NCBI GenBank assembly: GCA_910575495.1
Contig: CAJTFS010000003.1
Location: 124,001-188,000, forward strand
DNA length: 64,000 nt
Direction of reading: 5' to 3'
From: Bacteroidales bacterium
Lineage (GTDB): Bacteria; Bacteroidota; Bacteroidia; Bacteroidales; Rikenellaceae
Numbering within the stretch: position 1 is the first letter of the stretch; every line of letters begins with the position of its first letter. Shown here piece after piece: positions 52,312 through 61,206 of the stretch. A program made the position numbers and the translations under genes. The notes under the pieces are model-generated. The model saw only the letters and a list, made by a program, of their open reading frames with translations. It did not search any database and had not been told where the DNA came from.

Positions 52312-52343
52312 AGGAGGTGCTTTCCGAAGCACCTCCTTTTTTT
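52312..52343 (+). terminator. Rho-independent terminator of the kdu pair
   Basis: Perfect 11-bp stem (AGGAGGTGCTT / AAGCACCTCCT, loop TCCG) followed by a T-run, 21 nt after the SDR stop. Confidence 0.9.
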
Positions 52344-52854
52344 CATCCCGGCCGTAAAGACCGAGCAGATTCTCCCCTTTAAAACAGATATTCAGCTCTT
52401 CCAAACATGACATGCCGCGGCCATTCGGCATTCGAAGACCGGCTCCTTTCCCTCGTCATTCCGAATGCCGTCCTTCGTCAGTCCCCCCGCCGTTGCACAT
52501 CTATCTTCCCGGCGCTCCTTATCATTCCGAGCGCCCCTCCTGCCCCTGTCATTCTGAGGAGCATAGCGACGAAGAATCTGCTTGCGGCCACCCCACCCGG
52601 CTACGCGCTGCGTTGCTCTCCGCAGCGGCCCGCATCTCCGATGCGTCCGACCCCGGCCGCCGCAGATGAACATATGTCTTTCCGTGGAAAACAAGCGCCC
52701 GACACGACAAGCATACCGCCTCTCCCGATCGTTCATTGCTCCCGGTTCCCCGGAGCGCTGCGATTCGCCCTCTGCAGAAAAGCCGACCAGCCTTGGAGAC
52801 ATCCCCGGCCGCAAATAATTTCCGCGGATTGTGAACAATCTAACAATATATTCC
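52344..52854. other. Intergenic repeat-bearing spacer before korA
   Basis: No gene recognised. It contains the solo MITE end at 52550-52585 and related CATTCCGAG-type fragments (about 52458 and 52524). Confidence 0.5.
52550..52585 (+). repeat. Solo copy of the MITE-like terminal repeat
   Basis: GTCATTCTGAGGAGCATAGC followed by GACGAAGAATCTG is the same as the right end of the 33817-34142 element. No partner end was found nearby. Confidence 0.7.
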
Positions 52855-52862
52855 TATATTTG
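52855..52862 (+). promoter_or_regulatory. korA promoter -7 box
   Basis: TATATTTG, 40 nt upstream of the korA ATG. A TTG lies 23 nt further up (52829-52831), slightly wide for a -33 box. Confidence 0.5.
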
Positions 52863-52902
52863 TATAGTCTTACAAAAACTAACCTTACCTTTCATTTAAG
52901 AC

Positions 52903-54747
52903 ATGGAACAGAACTCTGTGCATGAACTGCAGGACGTCGTGATCCGCTTCTCGGGCGACTCGGGCGACGGCATGCAGCTCACGGGCACGCTCTTCTCCGA
53001 CACTTCGGCACTGATGGGCAACGGCATCTCGACCTTCCCCGACTACCCTGCCGAAATCCGCGCCCCGCAGGGCACCGTTGCCGGCGTCTCGGGCTTTCAG
53101 GTCCACTTCGGCAACCGGCGCCAGCTCAATCCGGGCGATTACTGCGACGTGCTGGTGGCCATGAACCCCGCGGCGCTCAAGGCCAACCGCAAATGGCTCA
53201 AGCCGGGTGCCACGGTGATCCTCGACGGCGATTCGCTCACCGAGGAGCACATCCGCAAGGCCGGATTCGCCACACTCGACCCGCTGGCCGAGCTCAGGCT
53301 GGACGAATATAACGTCGTGGTGCCCGACATCACCTCGATGACCCGCGAGGCGCTCAAGGAAACGGGCCTCGACAACAAGACGGTGGTCAAGTGCAAGAAC
53401 ATGTTCGCGCTGGGCATCTGTTTCTGGCTCTTCGACCGCCCGGAGGAGCACGCATTGCGTTATCTTGACGGCAAGTTCGCCAAGAAGAATCCCGCCGTCG
53501 CCGAAGCCAACAAGCTGGCCATCAAGGCCGGCTACAACTATGCGGCCAACACCCACCAGTTCGCCAACAACTACCGCGTGGCGCCGGCCCGGCTCGAAAA
53601 GGGCACCTACCGCTCCATCAACGGCAACGTGGCCACGGCATGGGGGCTCTGCGCCGCGGCCGAAAAGGCCGGGCTGCCGCTCTTCTGCGGCTCCTACCCC
53701 ATCACCCCGGCAACGGTGATTCTGGAGGAGCTGGCCAAGCGCAAGGACCTGGGCGTGAAGACCGTGCAGGCCGAAGACGAGATCGCGGGCATCTGCACCG
53801 CCATCGGCGCGGCATTCGCCGGCAACTTCGCCGTGACGACCACTTCGGGCCCCGGCCTCTCGCTCAAGAGCGAAGCGCTGGGCCTGGCCGTCATGACCGA
53901 GCTGCCGCTGGTGGTGGTCGACGTGCAGCGCGGCGGTCCTTCGACGGGTCTGCCGACCAAAACCGAACAGAGCGACCTCCAGCAGGCGCTCTACGGCCGC
54001 AACGGCGAGTGTCCCGTGGCCGTGGTAGCCGCCTCGTCGCCGAGCGACTGTTTCCACTACGCGTTCGAAGCCGGACGCATCGCCATGGAGCACATGACGC
54101 CCGTGGTGCTGCTCACCGACGGATTCATAGCCAACGGCTCGGAGCCCTGGCGCATCCCGCAGATGAAGGAGTACCCTGCCATCTGCCCGCCCATCGTCGA
54201 CCAAGCGCCCGAAGGCGGGTTCATGCCCTACGTGCGCAACGAAAAACTGGCCCGCGGCTGGGCGTTCCCCGGCAAAACGGGTCTCGAACACCGCGTCGGC
54301 GGCCTCGAAAAAGACTGCGTGAAAGGGTGCATCTCGCACGACCCGGCCAACCACCAGACGATGGTCTCGACCCGGGCGGCCAAGGTAGCGAAGATCGCCG
54401 ACTACATCCCCGAACAGACGGTCTACGGCGATGCCGAGGGCGACCTGCTGGTCGTAGGCTGGGGCGGCACGCGCGGCCACCTGCAGAATGCCGTCGACCG
54501 GATGCGCGACGAAGGCAAACGCGTCTCGCTCTGCCACTTCAACTACATCAACCCGCTGCCCCGCGGCGTGAAGGAGATCTTCGCCCGCTTCCGCCGCATC
54601 GTGGTGTGCGAACTCAACGAAGGACAGTTCGCCGCCTACCTGCGCCAGCACCTGCAGGAGTTCCGCTACGAGCAGTTCAACAAGTGCGAGGGCCAGCCCT
54701 TCACCATCGTGGAGCTGAAACAGAAATTCGAATCCTTATTGCAGTAA
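52903..54747 (+). CDS. korA: 2-oxoglutarate:ferredoxin oxidoreductase, alpha (fused gamma-alpha) subunit
   Basis: Catalytic subunit of an oxygen-sensitive 2-oxoacid:ferredoxin oxidoreductase that decarboxylates 2-oxoglutarate to succinyl-CoA (or works reductively). The 614-residue protein is the fused type. The gamma domain comes first (VIRFSGDSGDGMQLTGTLFSD, with GVSGFQVHFG), and the alpha domain starts around residue 230 (AAEKAGLPLFCGSYPITPATVILEEL). It includes TTSGPGLSLKSEALG and VDVQRGGPSTGLPTKTEQSDL. korB follows after 4 nt. Fusion and length match Bacteroidetes KorA. Confidence 0.94.
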   Translation: MEQNSVHELQDVVIRFSGDSGDGMQLTGTLFSDTSALMGNGISTFPDYPAEIRAPQGTVAGVSGFQVHFGNRRQLNPGDYCDVLVAMNPAALKANRKWLKPGATVILDGDSLTEEHIRKAGFATLDPLAELRLDEYNVVVPDITSMTREALKETGLDNKTVVKCKNMFALGICFWLFDRPEEHALRYLDGKFAKKNPAVAEANKLAIKAGYNYAANTHQFANNYRVAPARLEKGTYRSINGNVATAWGLCAAAEKAGLPLFCGSYPITPATVILEELAKRKDLGVKTVQAEDEIAGICTAIGAAFAGNFAVTTTSGPGLSLKSEALGLAVMTELPLVVVDVQRGGPSTGLPTKTEQSDLQQALYGRNGECPVAVVAASSPSDCFHYAFEAGRIAMEHMTPVVLLTDGFIANGSEPWRIPQMKEYPAICPPIVDQAPEGGFMPYVRNEKLARGWAFPGKTGLEHRVGGLEKDCVKGCISHDPANHQTMVSTRAAKVAKIADYIPEQTVYGDAEGDLLVVGWGGTRGHLQNAVDRMRDEGKRVSLCHFNYINPLPRGVKEIFARFRRIVVCELNEGQFAAYLRQHLQEFRYEQFNKCEGQPFTIVELKQKFESLLQ

Positions 54748-54751
54748 AACC

Positions 54752-55780
54752 ATGGCAGACTACAAATACACCCCCGCCGACTTCAAGAGCGACCAGGAAG
54801 TGCGCTGGTGCCCCGGCTGCGGCGACCACGCCATCCTCAATGCCGTGCAGCGCGCCCTGCCCGAAGTGGCCGACCGCACCGACACGCCGCACAACCTCTT
54901 CACGTTCGTCTCGGGCATCGGCTGTTCGTCGCGCTTCATCTACTACATGAAGACCTTCGGCTTCCACTCGGTCCACGGCCGCGCCAATGCCGTGGCCACG
55001 GGCGTCAAGGTGGCCAATCCGCGGCTCAACGTGTGGGTCACGACAGGCGACGGCGACTCGCTGGCCATCGGCGGCAACCACTTCATCCACGCCATCCGCC
55101 GCAACGTCGACCTCAACGTCATCCTGTTCAACAACGAAATCTACGGTCTGACCAAGGGCCAGTACTCGCCCACGTCGAAGTTGGGCAAGATCACGAAGAC
55201 TTCGCCCTACGGTACGGTCGAGAAGCCGTTCAACCCCGGCGAGCTGGTCATCGGCGCCAAGGGCACCTTCTTCGCCCGCTCGATCGACATGGAGGTCAAC
55301 CTCTCCAAGGAGTGCATGGTGGCCGCCGCGCTGCACCGCGGCATGTCGGTCGTGGAAGTACTGCAGAACTGCGTGATCTTCAACGACAAGACCCATGCCG
55401 CCTTTGCGGCCGACAAGGCCACGCGCGCCGAGCGTACGATCACGCTGCGCCACGGCGAGAAGATGCTCTTCGGCGCCAACAACGAAAAGGGTCTCGTCTT
55501 CGAGAACATGAAGCTCAAGGTGGTGACCGTTGGCCAGGACGGCTACACGCTCGACGATGTGCTGACGCACGACGCCCACGAGCGCGACACGACGCTTCAC
55601 TCGATGCTCGCCGCGATGAAATACCCCGACTATCCGGTGGCCGTGGGCGTCATCCGGGCCGTCGAGGACGATGCGGTCTACGACCTGGCCGTCGAACGGC
55701 AGGTCGAGGAGGTCAGGGCCACGTCCAAAATCCGGTGCGTCGACGATCTGCTGCGGTCCGGCGCCACCTGGGAGGTGTAG
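54752..55780 (+). CDS. korB: 2-oxoglutarate:ferredoxin oxidoreductase, beta subunit
   Basis: The TPP- and [4Fe-4S]-binding subunit, 342 residues. The CPGCGDH motif (C20, C23) supplies cluster ligands, and the TPP-binding motif is GDGDSLAIGGNHFIHAIRRN...NNEIYGLTKGQ. The start ATG is 4 nt after the korA stop, so the two are translationally linked. A terminator follows at 55802. The tRNA-Ala gene and its own promoter come next. Confidence 0.94.
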   Translation: MADYKYTPADFKSDQEVRWCPGCGDHAILNAVQRALPEVADRTDTPHNLFTFVSGIGCSSRFIYYMKTFGFHSVHGRANAVATGVKVANPRLNVWVTTGDGDSLAIGGNHFIHAIRRNVDLNVILFNNEIYGLTKGQYSPTSKLGKITKTSPYGTVEKPFNPGELVIGAKGTFFARSIDMEVNLSKECMVAAALHRGMSVVEVLQNCVIFNDKTHAAFAADKATRAERTITLRHGEKMLFGANNEKGLVFENMKLKVVTVGQDGYTLDDVLTHDAHERDTTLHSMLAAMKYPDYPVAVGVIRAVEDDAVYDLAVERQVEEVRATSKIRCVDDLLRSGATWEV

Positions 55781-55801
55781 CCCTCCTCCCGCTGTGTATG
55801 G

Positions 55802-55838
55802 GCGGAGACTTCCGGATTCCGGCGGTCTCCGCTTTTTT
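55802..55838 (+). terminator. Rho-independent terminator of korAB
   Basis: Perfect 8-bp stem GCGGAGAC / GTCTCCGC, with a 15-nt loop that can itself pair (CCGG-ATT-CCGG), followed by six T. Confidence 0.85.
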
Positions 55839-55958
55839 CCCATATTCCGCTCCCGGACCCCGTATGCGGATTTCCCGCAATTCCGCCCGGGCCGGGCCAT
55901 CGATCCGCGGCATTCCGCCGGCATATTTCGCATCCGCCCCACCTTTATTCGTTTTTTG

Positions 55959-55989
55959 TTTGGATTTTCAAAAATTCGTTTTACCTTTG
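55959..55989 (+). promoter_or_regulatory. tRNA-Ala promoter
   Basis: -33 TTTG (55959-55962), 19-nt spacer, -7 TACCTTTG (55982-55989). Predicted start is only a few bases before the mature 5' end at 56000. Confidence 0.75.
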
Positions 55990-55999
55990 CACTCGCAAC

Positions 56000-56073
<74 letters not shown>

Positions 56074-56108
56074 CTTCGATCCGAGACAAATCGGAGCCAA
56101 ACGAAGAC

Positions 56109-56140
56109 AAATCCCGCAAAATCAAGGTTTTGCGGGATTT
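56109..56140 (+). terminator. Rho-independent terminator after tRNA-Ala
   Basis: Perfect 13-bp stem AAATCCCGCAAAA / TTTTGCGGGATTT with a 6-nt loop, 35 nt after the tRNA. Confidence 0.8.
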
Positions 56141-56198
56141 TCGTTTCTATTTCCACGACATCAGAAAGCCTCGAAAAAGCCCCGTTCGGACAAAGTCG

Positions 56199-56243
56199 CG
56201 TTACTAAAACCGTTACTAAAACGGCTTTGGGATTTTAGTAACG
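56199..56243. repeat. CGTTACTAAAAC repeats, candidate integrase arm sites
   Basis: CGTTACTAAAAC occurs twice in direct tandem (56199-56210, 56211-56222) and once inverted with one mismatch (56232-56243). They lie between the tRNA 3' end and the integrase gene, where arm-type or excisionase sites are usual. Confidence 0.55.
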
Positions 56244-56375
56244 ATTTACGACATAAGTCGCTGATTTGTCGTCTATTGTCCTTGCAGTGTCTGTTCATAA
56301 ACCAATTATTAACCGGTTCTTTGCCGACGGCGATCGTTACAGAAATCGCCCGGCGGGAACAAAACGAGAGGTATT

Positions 56376-57608
56376 ATGAGCAAAAGCACATTCACGATTC
56401 TTTTCTATGCCCGAAAGAATCAAGTAAACAGAGCTGGTAAAGCGGGCATTATGATTCGTGTTACGGTCAATGGAGAATCCGTACAATTCAGCTCGAAGCT
56501 GGACATCGAACCGCAGCTGTGGGATACGACGAATCAAAAGATGCTCGGCACGACGAAAGCCGCACGCGAATTCAACGCACTACTCGACGAAATACGGACG
56601 AGCCTGCGCAACCACTATCGGGAAATCGAGAAATACGAAGCCTATGTAACGGCGGAGAAAGTACGCAATGCCTTTTTAGGGATTACCGTTCGCCAACAAA
56701 CTCTGCTGGGGACGTTTCGCAAGCACAACGAAGACGTGCAGAAATTGGTAGGTATCAGCAAGAGTGCAGCTACCTATCGCAAATACGACCGCTGCTTCCG
56801 AAGGGTGGAAGAGTTCATTCAGACAAAGTATCGGGTGAAAGATGTGGCACTGAAAGAAGTAACGCATTCGTTTCTTGTGAGCTTCGAACAATATCTGCGG
56901 ACGGAAAAGCAATGCTGTCAAAACACGGCAGCCAAGTTTCTGCAAACGCTCCGCATGATTATCATCGAAGCGAAGAACAACGGATGGATCTTCAGCGATC
57001 CGTTCGCCAACTATCGAATCCGCTTGAAGAAAGTAGACCGCGGCTATCTGACCGAAGAAGAACTGCAACGCATCCTGCAAAAGAAGATGCCGTGCGTACG
57101 GCTGGAACAAGTGCGCGACGTGTTTATCTTTTCGTGCTTTACGGGATTGGCATACATCGACGTGCGAAATCTGACCAAGGAAAACATCCGCACCTCGTTC
57201 GACGGCAAGCTATGGATTATGACGCACAGACACAAGACGCAGACGCCGGTAAACGTACCGCTGCTGAAAGTACCTGAAATGCTTTTGAAGAAATACGAAG
57301 GAACGCTGCCCGACGGTCGATTGCTGCCTGTACTGAGTAATCAGAAACTCAATTCGTATCTGAAAGAGATTGCCGACCTATGCGGAATCGAGAAGAACAT
57401 CACGTTCCATCTTGCGCGGCACACATTCGCGACGACGATGACGCTGGCCAAAGGAGTGCCGATCGAGACCGTATCGAAGATGCTGGGCCACACGAACATT
57501 GTAACGACCCAAATCTATGCCCGCATTACCAACGACAAAATAGGTCGGGACATGCAAGCATTGGCGGGACAATTAGAAAATATCGAGAAAATAGCGTTGG
57601 AGGCATAG
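56376..57608 (+). CDS. Tyrosine integrase of an integrative conjugative element
   Basis: A 410-residue site-specific recombinase of the Bacteroidetes ICE type. It has an Arm-binding-like N-terminus (KSTFTILFYARKNQVNRAGKAGIMIRVTVNG), a SAM-like core-binding domain, and a C-terminal catalytic domain. Visible catalytic residues are H345 and R348 (FHLARHTFAT), H372 (LGHTN) and the nucleophile Y381 (TTQIYARI). The first catalytic Arg is not evident in CFTGLAYIDVRNL, as in other Bacteroidetes integrases such as IntDOT. It is adjacent to tRNA-Ala and marks the left end of the element. The RhuM-like gene starts 2 nt after it. Confidence 0.93.
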   Translation: MSKSTFTILFYARKNQVNRAGKAGIMIRVTVNGESVQFSSKLDIEPQLWDTTNQKMLGTTKAAREFNALLDEIRTSLRNHYREIEKYEAYVTAEKVRNAFLGITVRQQTLLGTFRKHNEDVQKLVGISKSAATYRKYDRCFRRVEEFIQTKYRVKDVALKEVTHSFLVSFEQYLRTEKQCCQNTAAKFLQTLRMIIIEAKNNGWIFSDPFANYRIRLKKVDRGYLTEEELQRILQKKMPCVRLEQVRDVFIFSCFTGLAYIDVRNLTKENIRTSFDGKLWIMTHRHKTQTPVNVPLLKVPEMLLKKYEGTLPDGRLLPVLSNQKLNSYLKEIADLCGIEKNITFHLARHTFATTMTLAKGVPIETVSKMLGHTNIVTTQIYARITNDKIGRDMQALAGQLENIEKIALEA

Positions 57609-57610
57609 CT

Positions 57611-57994
57611 ATGGAACGAGGCGCCATTATCATAGAACCCGCCCACGTTGCAGTGGCTTTGTCATCCGATGGAACGGTATGGATGACCGTCGAAGAAATC
57701 GCTACGATATTCCATGTTACGGGAGCAAGCGTGGAACGGCATATCGCAAAGCTATTTTCCGAGTGCGAATTGGATAAACGCGAGGTGCGGACAGAACAAA
57801 GTATAGTGCGTAATGGACACCGATACGTTATCGAATACTATGATCTTGATATGATTATTGCACTCTGTTTTCGGATCGACACGCCTGCAAGCAAGGCGTT
57901 CCGACGGTGGGTTCCAGACCAGATTATTAGTAGTTTGATAAATAAAAAGGTAGTTAAAATATATTTATGCAATGTTGGCTTTTCAAACAGATGA
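57611..57994 (+). CDS. RhuM-like DNA-binding protein, short, possibly truncated
   Basis: A 127-residue protein resembling the N-terminal part of RhuM/Virul_Fac proteins: VWMTVEEIATIFHVTGASVERHIAKLF, then ELDKREVRTEQSIVRNGHRYVIEYYDLDMIIALCFRI, then ASKAFRRWVPDQI. Full RhuM proteins are usually longer than 300 residues, so the C-terminal part is missing. The last ~20 codons (from about 57925) become strongly AT-rich, like the neighbouring insert, suggesting that the gene's end was replaced when the insert arrived. The start is 2 nt after the integrase stop, so they are co-transcribed. It converges with the GHKL gene across a shared terminator. Confidence 0.75.
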   Translation: MERGAIIIEPAHVAVALSSDGTVWMTVEEIATIFHVTGASVERHIAKLFSECELDKREVRTEQSIVRNGHRYVIEYYDLDMIIALCFRIDTPASKAFRRWVPDQIISSLINKKVVKIYLCNVGFSNR

Positions 57995-57997
57995 TTT

Positions 57998-58036
57998 AAA
58001 AATAAGGTCGTACCTTTATGATACGACCTTATTTTT
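57998..58036. terminator. Bidirectional terminator between convergent genes
   Basis: Perfect 15-bp stem AAAAATAAGGTCGTA / TACGACCTTATTTTT with a 9-nt loop. It has A/T tails on both sides and serves the RhuM-like gene (plus) and the GHKL gene (minus). Confidence 0.85.
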
Positions 58037-58050
58037 TACTTGACTCAGGA

Positions 58051-60180
58051 TTAATGTTTAATCATATTCAATTTCTCAAGAAATATTCTATTGCGTTGGC
58101 GTGCCCGTTCTAATAGAGTAGAATATTTTATCACCTCGGTATATATACTTCCATGTGGCCGTCCGAAAAAATTTCGTACTATGTCAGCCGGTTTAAACAT
58201 ATAATCCATTTGATAAGCATTCTCAAAATGGCCGTCAGCTATTTGAACATCTCTCGGTTCAATACTTTCACCAATTAAGTATCCATAAAAAACAGACATA
58301 TTATATTTCGGTTGTGCATAATTAAGGATTAAGCCTGCATATTTATTGATCTGATCTAAATATTTTGATATATTGACCTCTTGAGCTTTAAACTCGATAA
58401 TAATACATTTTCCTTCGGATGGAAATAGTAAAATGTCAGGACGTAATTTAGTTCTATCTTCTCCCAAAGATGTCAAATATTCATCCTCTTTTTTTACAAA
58501 TTCATCAGTAAAAAGGTTCTCTCCATCTATTTGGACTTTAGATAATAAAGCTTCAGATATTCCATTAAAATAAATAAAATCCTCATTCAACATCCACAAG
58601 TCACTATTGATGCTATCTTCAGAATGTTGATGAAAAAAAAGATTATGAAGCAGATCTTCACGATGTTTGTCGGGATTAGCAATCTGGATGTCAGTTTGTT
58701 TACCTAATATCTTCTCAAATAAGTCCAACAATAAACCACGTCTTGCCACATATTGGGTTAAAGCATTCTTGTTTCGTAGCGGAATAGCCTTAACCAATTC
58801 TTTTGTTTTTTGTTTAAGCGTTTTCTCATAGTTTGCATCTGACGTATCTAATGACTTCAGGCTGTCATAAGACCGCTTTATAATTATATCAAGATTAGCT
58901 CCTTTTTTAGATTCTACTTCATGGATTTTTTCAATGATTTTATCTTCACTATCGTTGATATTTATTCCTGCTTCTTCTATATCTGCGGATGAATAATGAA
59001 ATAATTGCTTGATTTCCTCCAGTTGGTTTTCAGCTTCTACTTTCTTTTTCTGAATTTCAGGATACATAGAATCAATTTTGGTTGTAACCGATTCCTGTAT
59101 ATCATCCAACGTAATAAACTCAGGATCAAACAAATCTCCTTTTGTTGCACTATTTTTTGTTGGAATACTCAACTCTCCGCGTACGTTAGAATCCTGTTTA
59201 TCAATATATTCACTTGATACAAGAAACAAATATTTACATCCATTTATACTGGTATTACTCGCCAGATTTTGCAATACAATCGGAGATTCATTCACTATTT
59301 CTCCTTTCGACGTAAGTTTTAAAGCGTTTTGAGTTAAGAAGCCATTAGATATCCGAAATGAGTCGATTGTAAATCTTTCTGTTTTTTCAAGTCGTTCATA
59401 GGATTTTCCATCTGCCGCAATCCTTTGATAATGTAATATTGCATAATCTGTTTTATCTATAGATGGGATATCCTGTTTGACTATGCTTTGTTCATCTCGG
59501 TCTTTTCCATTGATTTTATATTTTATACAAATACGCGGAAAGGTGTCTCTATGTTTACACAAATAGCTTAAATACTTCTTTATAATATTGTATTTGAGTA
59601 CCTCTGCTGTTAAATCATTATAAATCTTACTATTCTCAAGTAAGCCACTAAACACGAGTAATGTTCCAATATTTACATCTTCAGTTTTTTCGCATATCTT
59701 ATGATATACCAAGGCATTATTCGATTTTACATATTCATTCCGTTTAGAAACAAAAAATTCTCGTTTATAACACGATTCGCTATCTTTGAAAATGCTGGTT
59801 ATATGTGTATTATCAAAGTAATGCACATACTGAATCCGTCCTGAACCCAGGTTGGAAAAACCCTTTGTAAAATCTTTGTATGTATTAAACCGCTTAAAAT
59901 CCTCGTCGTTAAATCCTATGCCATTATCTTGTATAGAGATGTTACTAAACTCAGGTGCATCTACCTCGGTCGTAGCTTGGGCATTTATAACGATATTGAT
60001 AGAACCGTGGGATGAATGAAAGCTTTTATCTTTCTTTGTCCTGTATTTTATGGCCTCAAAAGCATTAGTCAATGCTTCGTAAATGGGCTGCAATGCCTCT
60101 CGAGATTTTCTAATATCTCTTAATACTCCTTCAAACAATAAGTCTGATGTTGTGATAAATGTTTCATTTTGATATTTCAT
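58051..60180 (-). CDS. GHKL ATPase-PD-(D/E)xK-like nuclease fusion, candidate defence protein
   Basis: A 709-residue protein (from ATG 60180) combining two domains. The N-terminal GHKL/Hsp90-like ATPase has N-box EALTNAFEA (E35, N39), the DNGIGF motif at 85-90 and GSGR at 112-115. A long, partly coiled-coil middle (about 370-540) follows. The C-terminal domain has P581-D582 in LRPDILLF and E596-x-K598 in IIIEFKA, a PD-(D/E)xK nuclease signature, then YLDQINKY. The gene is strikingly AT-rich compared with its neighbours. An ATG at 60225 is possible, but a TATATTTG box (60203-60210) puts transcription start below it. The architecture recalls MORC-like ATPases of restriction systems, but I do not recognise a named system. 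Role in phage or element defence is inference. Confidence 0.8.
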   Translation of the reverse strand: MKYQNETFITTSDLLFEGVLRDIRKSREALQPIYEALTNAFEAIKYRTKKDKSFHSSHGSINIVINAQATTEVDAPEFSNISIQDNGIGFNDEDFKRFNTYKDFTKGFSNLGSGRIQYVHYFDNTHITSIFKDSESCYKREFFVSKRNEYVKSNNALVYHKICEKTEDVNIGTLLVFSGLLENSKIYNDLTAEVLKYNIIKKYLSYLCKHRDTFPRICIKYKINGKDRDEQSIVKQDIPSIDKTDYAILHYQRIAADGKSYERLEKTERFTIDSFRISNGFLTQNALKLTSKGEIVNESPIVLQNLASNTSINGCKYLFLVSSEYIDKQDSNVRGELSIPTKNSATKGDLFDPEFITLDDIQESVTTKIDSMYPEIQKKKVEAENQLEEIKQLFHYSSADIEEAGININDSEDKIIEKIHEVESKKGANLDIIIKRSYDSLKSLDTSDANYEKTLKQKTKELVKAIPLRNKNALTQYVARRGLLLDLFEKILGKQTDIQIANPDKHREDLLHNLFFHQHSEDSINSDLWMLNEDFIYFNGISEALLSKVQIDGENLFTDEFVKKEDEYLTSLGEDRTKLRPDILLFPSEGKCIIIEFKAQEVNISKYLDQINKYAGLILNYAQPKYNMSVFYGYLIGESIEPRDVQIADGHFENAYQMDYMFKPADIVRNFFGRPHGSIYTEVIKYSTLLERARQRNRIFLEKLNMIKH

Positions 60181-60202
60181 AATCCCAGATACTAAATCTA
60201 TA

Positions 60203-60210
60203 CAAATATA
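60203..60210 (-). promoter_or_regulatory. GHKL gene promoter -7 box
   Basis: Minus-strand TATATTTG (CAAATATA on plus). Predicted transcription start is near 60197, 17 nt above the ATG at 60180 and below the ATG at 60225. -33 box is weak. Confidence 0.5.
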
Positions 60211-60417
60211 TAAATTTTTATTCATTTCTCGATTTCATACATAATTCAGGATGCTTGCATAGAGATTCAAGTAGAGATGTAAATATATTCTTCTACTGTT
60301 ACTGTTTTTCGTTTATATCCCTTTCTTTCTGGAAATCATTCCCGTGTCGTTACCGACAATGGAATCCGCCGTCCGGCAATATCGGATTTTTGCTGTAAAG
60401 AACAACATGCAGCAGAA

Positions 60418-60759
60418 ATGGAAATAATAACTTTCAACCACAAGGTCTATCGGGATTTGAGCGAGAAGATCGAACGAATCGCCGATTACGTCTTCAAAAA
60501 AGAGGCACAACCACAGCATACGCCGGAAATCTGGCTCACGAGCGAGGAGCTGACCGACCTGCTGAAAATAAGCACCCGCACGCTGCAACGGCTGCGCAAA
60601 GAACGTGTAATTCCCTACACGATGGTGCGCAGCAAATGCCTCTATCGGCTCTCCGACGTCGAGGAGTGCATCTCCCGACGCATCGTTACCTGCGCGCCAC
60701 AAACATTGGACGAGTTTCGCAAGAACTACTATCTCACCCATAAATCGCCTGCCTTATGA
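60418..60759 (+). CDS. Helix-turn-helix protein of the ICE (excisionase-like)
   Basis: A 113-residue protein with a MerR/excisionase-type HTH: IWLTSEELTDLLKISTRTLQRLRKERVIPYTMVRSKCLYRLSDVEE. The N-terminal ~40 residues are helical and charged. Pairs of such genes occur in Bacteroidetes conjugative elements, where some regulate excision or transfer. Its stop overlaps the start of the next HTH gene (ATGA at 60756-60759), so the two were translationally coupled. GC content returns to the level of the element backbone here, marking the right side of the AT-rich insert. Confidence 0.85.
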   Translation: MEIITFNHKVYRDLSEKIERIADYVFKKEAQPQHTPEIWLTSEELTDLLKISTRTLQRLRKERVIPYTMVRSKCLYRLSDVEECISRRIVTCAPQTLDEFRKNYYLTHKSPAL

Positions 60760-61084
60760 TACTCGACATCGAAACATTCGAGCTGTGGATGTCGAAGATC
60801 ATGGAACGCTTCGACCGCCACGGCGGATGCTCTGCACGCTTACGGGCAAGGAGGTCAAGGAGGCGATGTACGTGGACGGCGAACGCCTCTTGGACAATCA
60901 GGATTTGTGCCAGCTCCTGCAAACGAGCAAGCAGTCCCTGCAACGCTACCGCAGTTCGGGGATGCTGCGTTATCGGAAGCGGCGGCACAAAACCTACTAC
61001 ACTGAATCAGACGTACAAGAGTTCCTGAAAAAACATTTGGAAACTTTCTCGGCAGGTTGCCACGCCTCCGATCCGAAGCGCTGA
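60756..61084 (+). pseudogene. Second ICE helix-turn-helix gene, interrupted by a frameshift
   Basis: Read from the ATG at 60756, the first ~23 residues (MILDIETFELWMSKIMERFDRHG) match the usual start of these ICE HTH proteins. The rest of the family sequence is in another frame: CTLTGKEVKEAMYVDGERLL, then DNQDLCQLLQTSKQSLQRYRSSGML, then HKTYYTESDVQEFLKKHLE, ending at 61084. The frames join at about 60825-60835 (near CACGGCGGATGC), so a one- or two-base indel has broken the gene, or there is a sequencing error. An internal ATG at 60785 or 60829 could still yield the HTH part. Confidence 0.75.
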
Positions 61085-61206
61085 CGACGCCACTTGCTAT
61101 CAACCCGACGCCACAAGCTGTCAGACGCAACAGAAACGGTATCGGCGGCTTATTCCGCAGCTAATTTCGCAGTCGTGCATCGTGCACGCTTATAAATCAA
61201 TCATGT

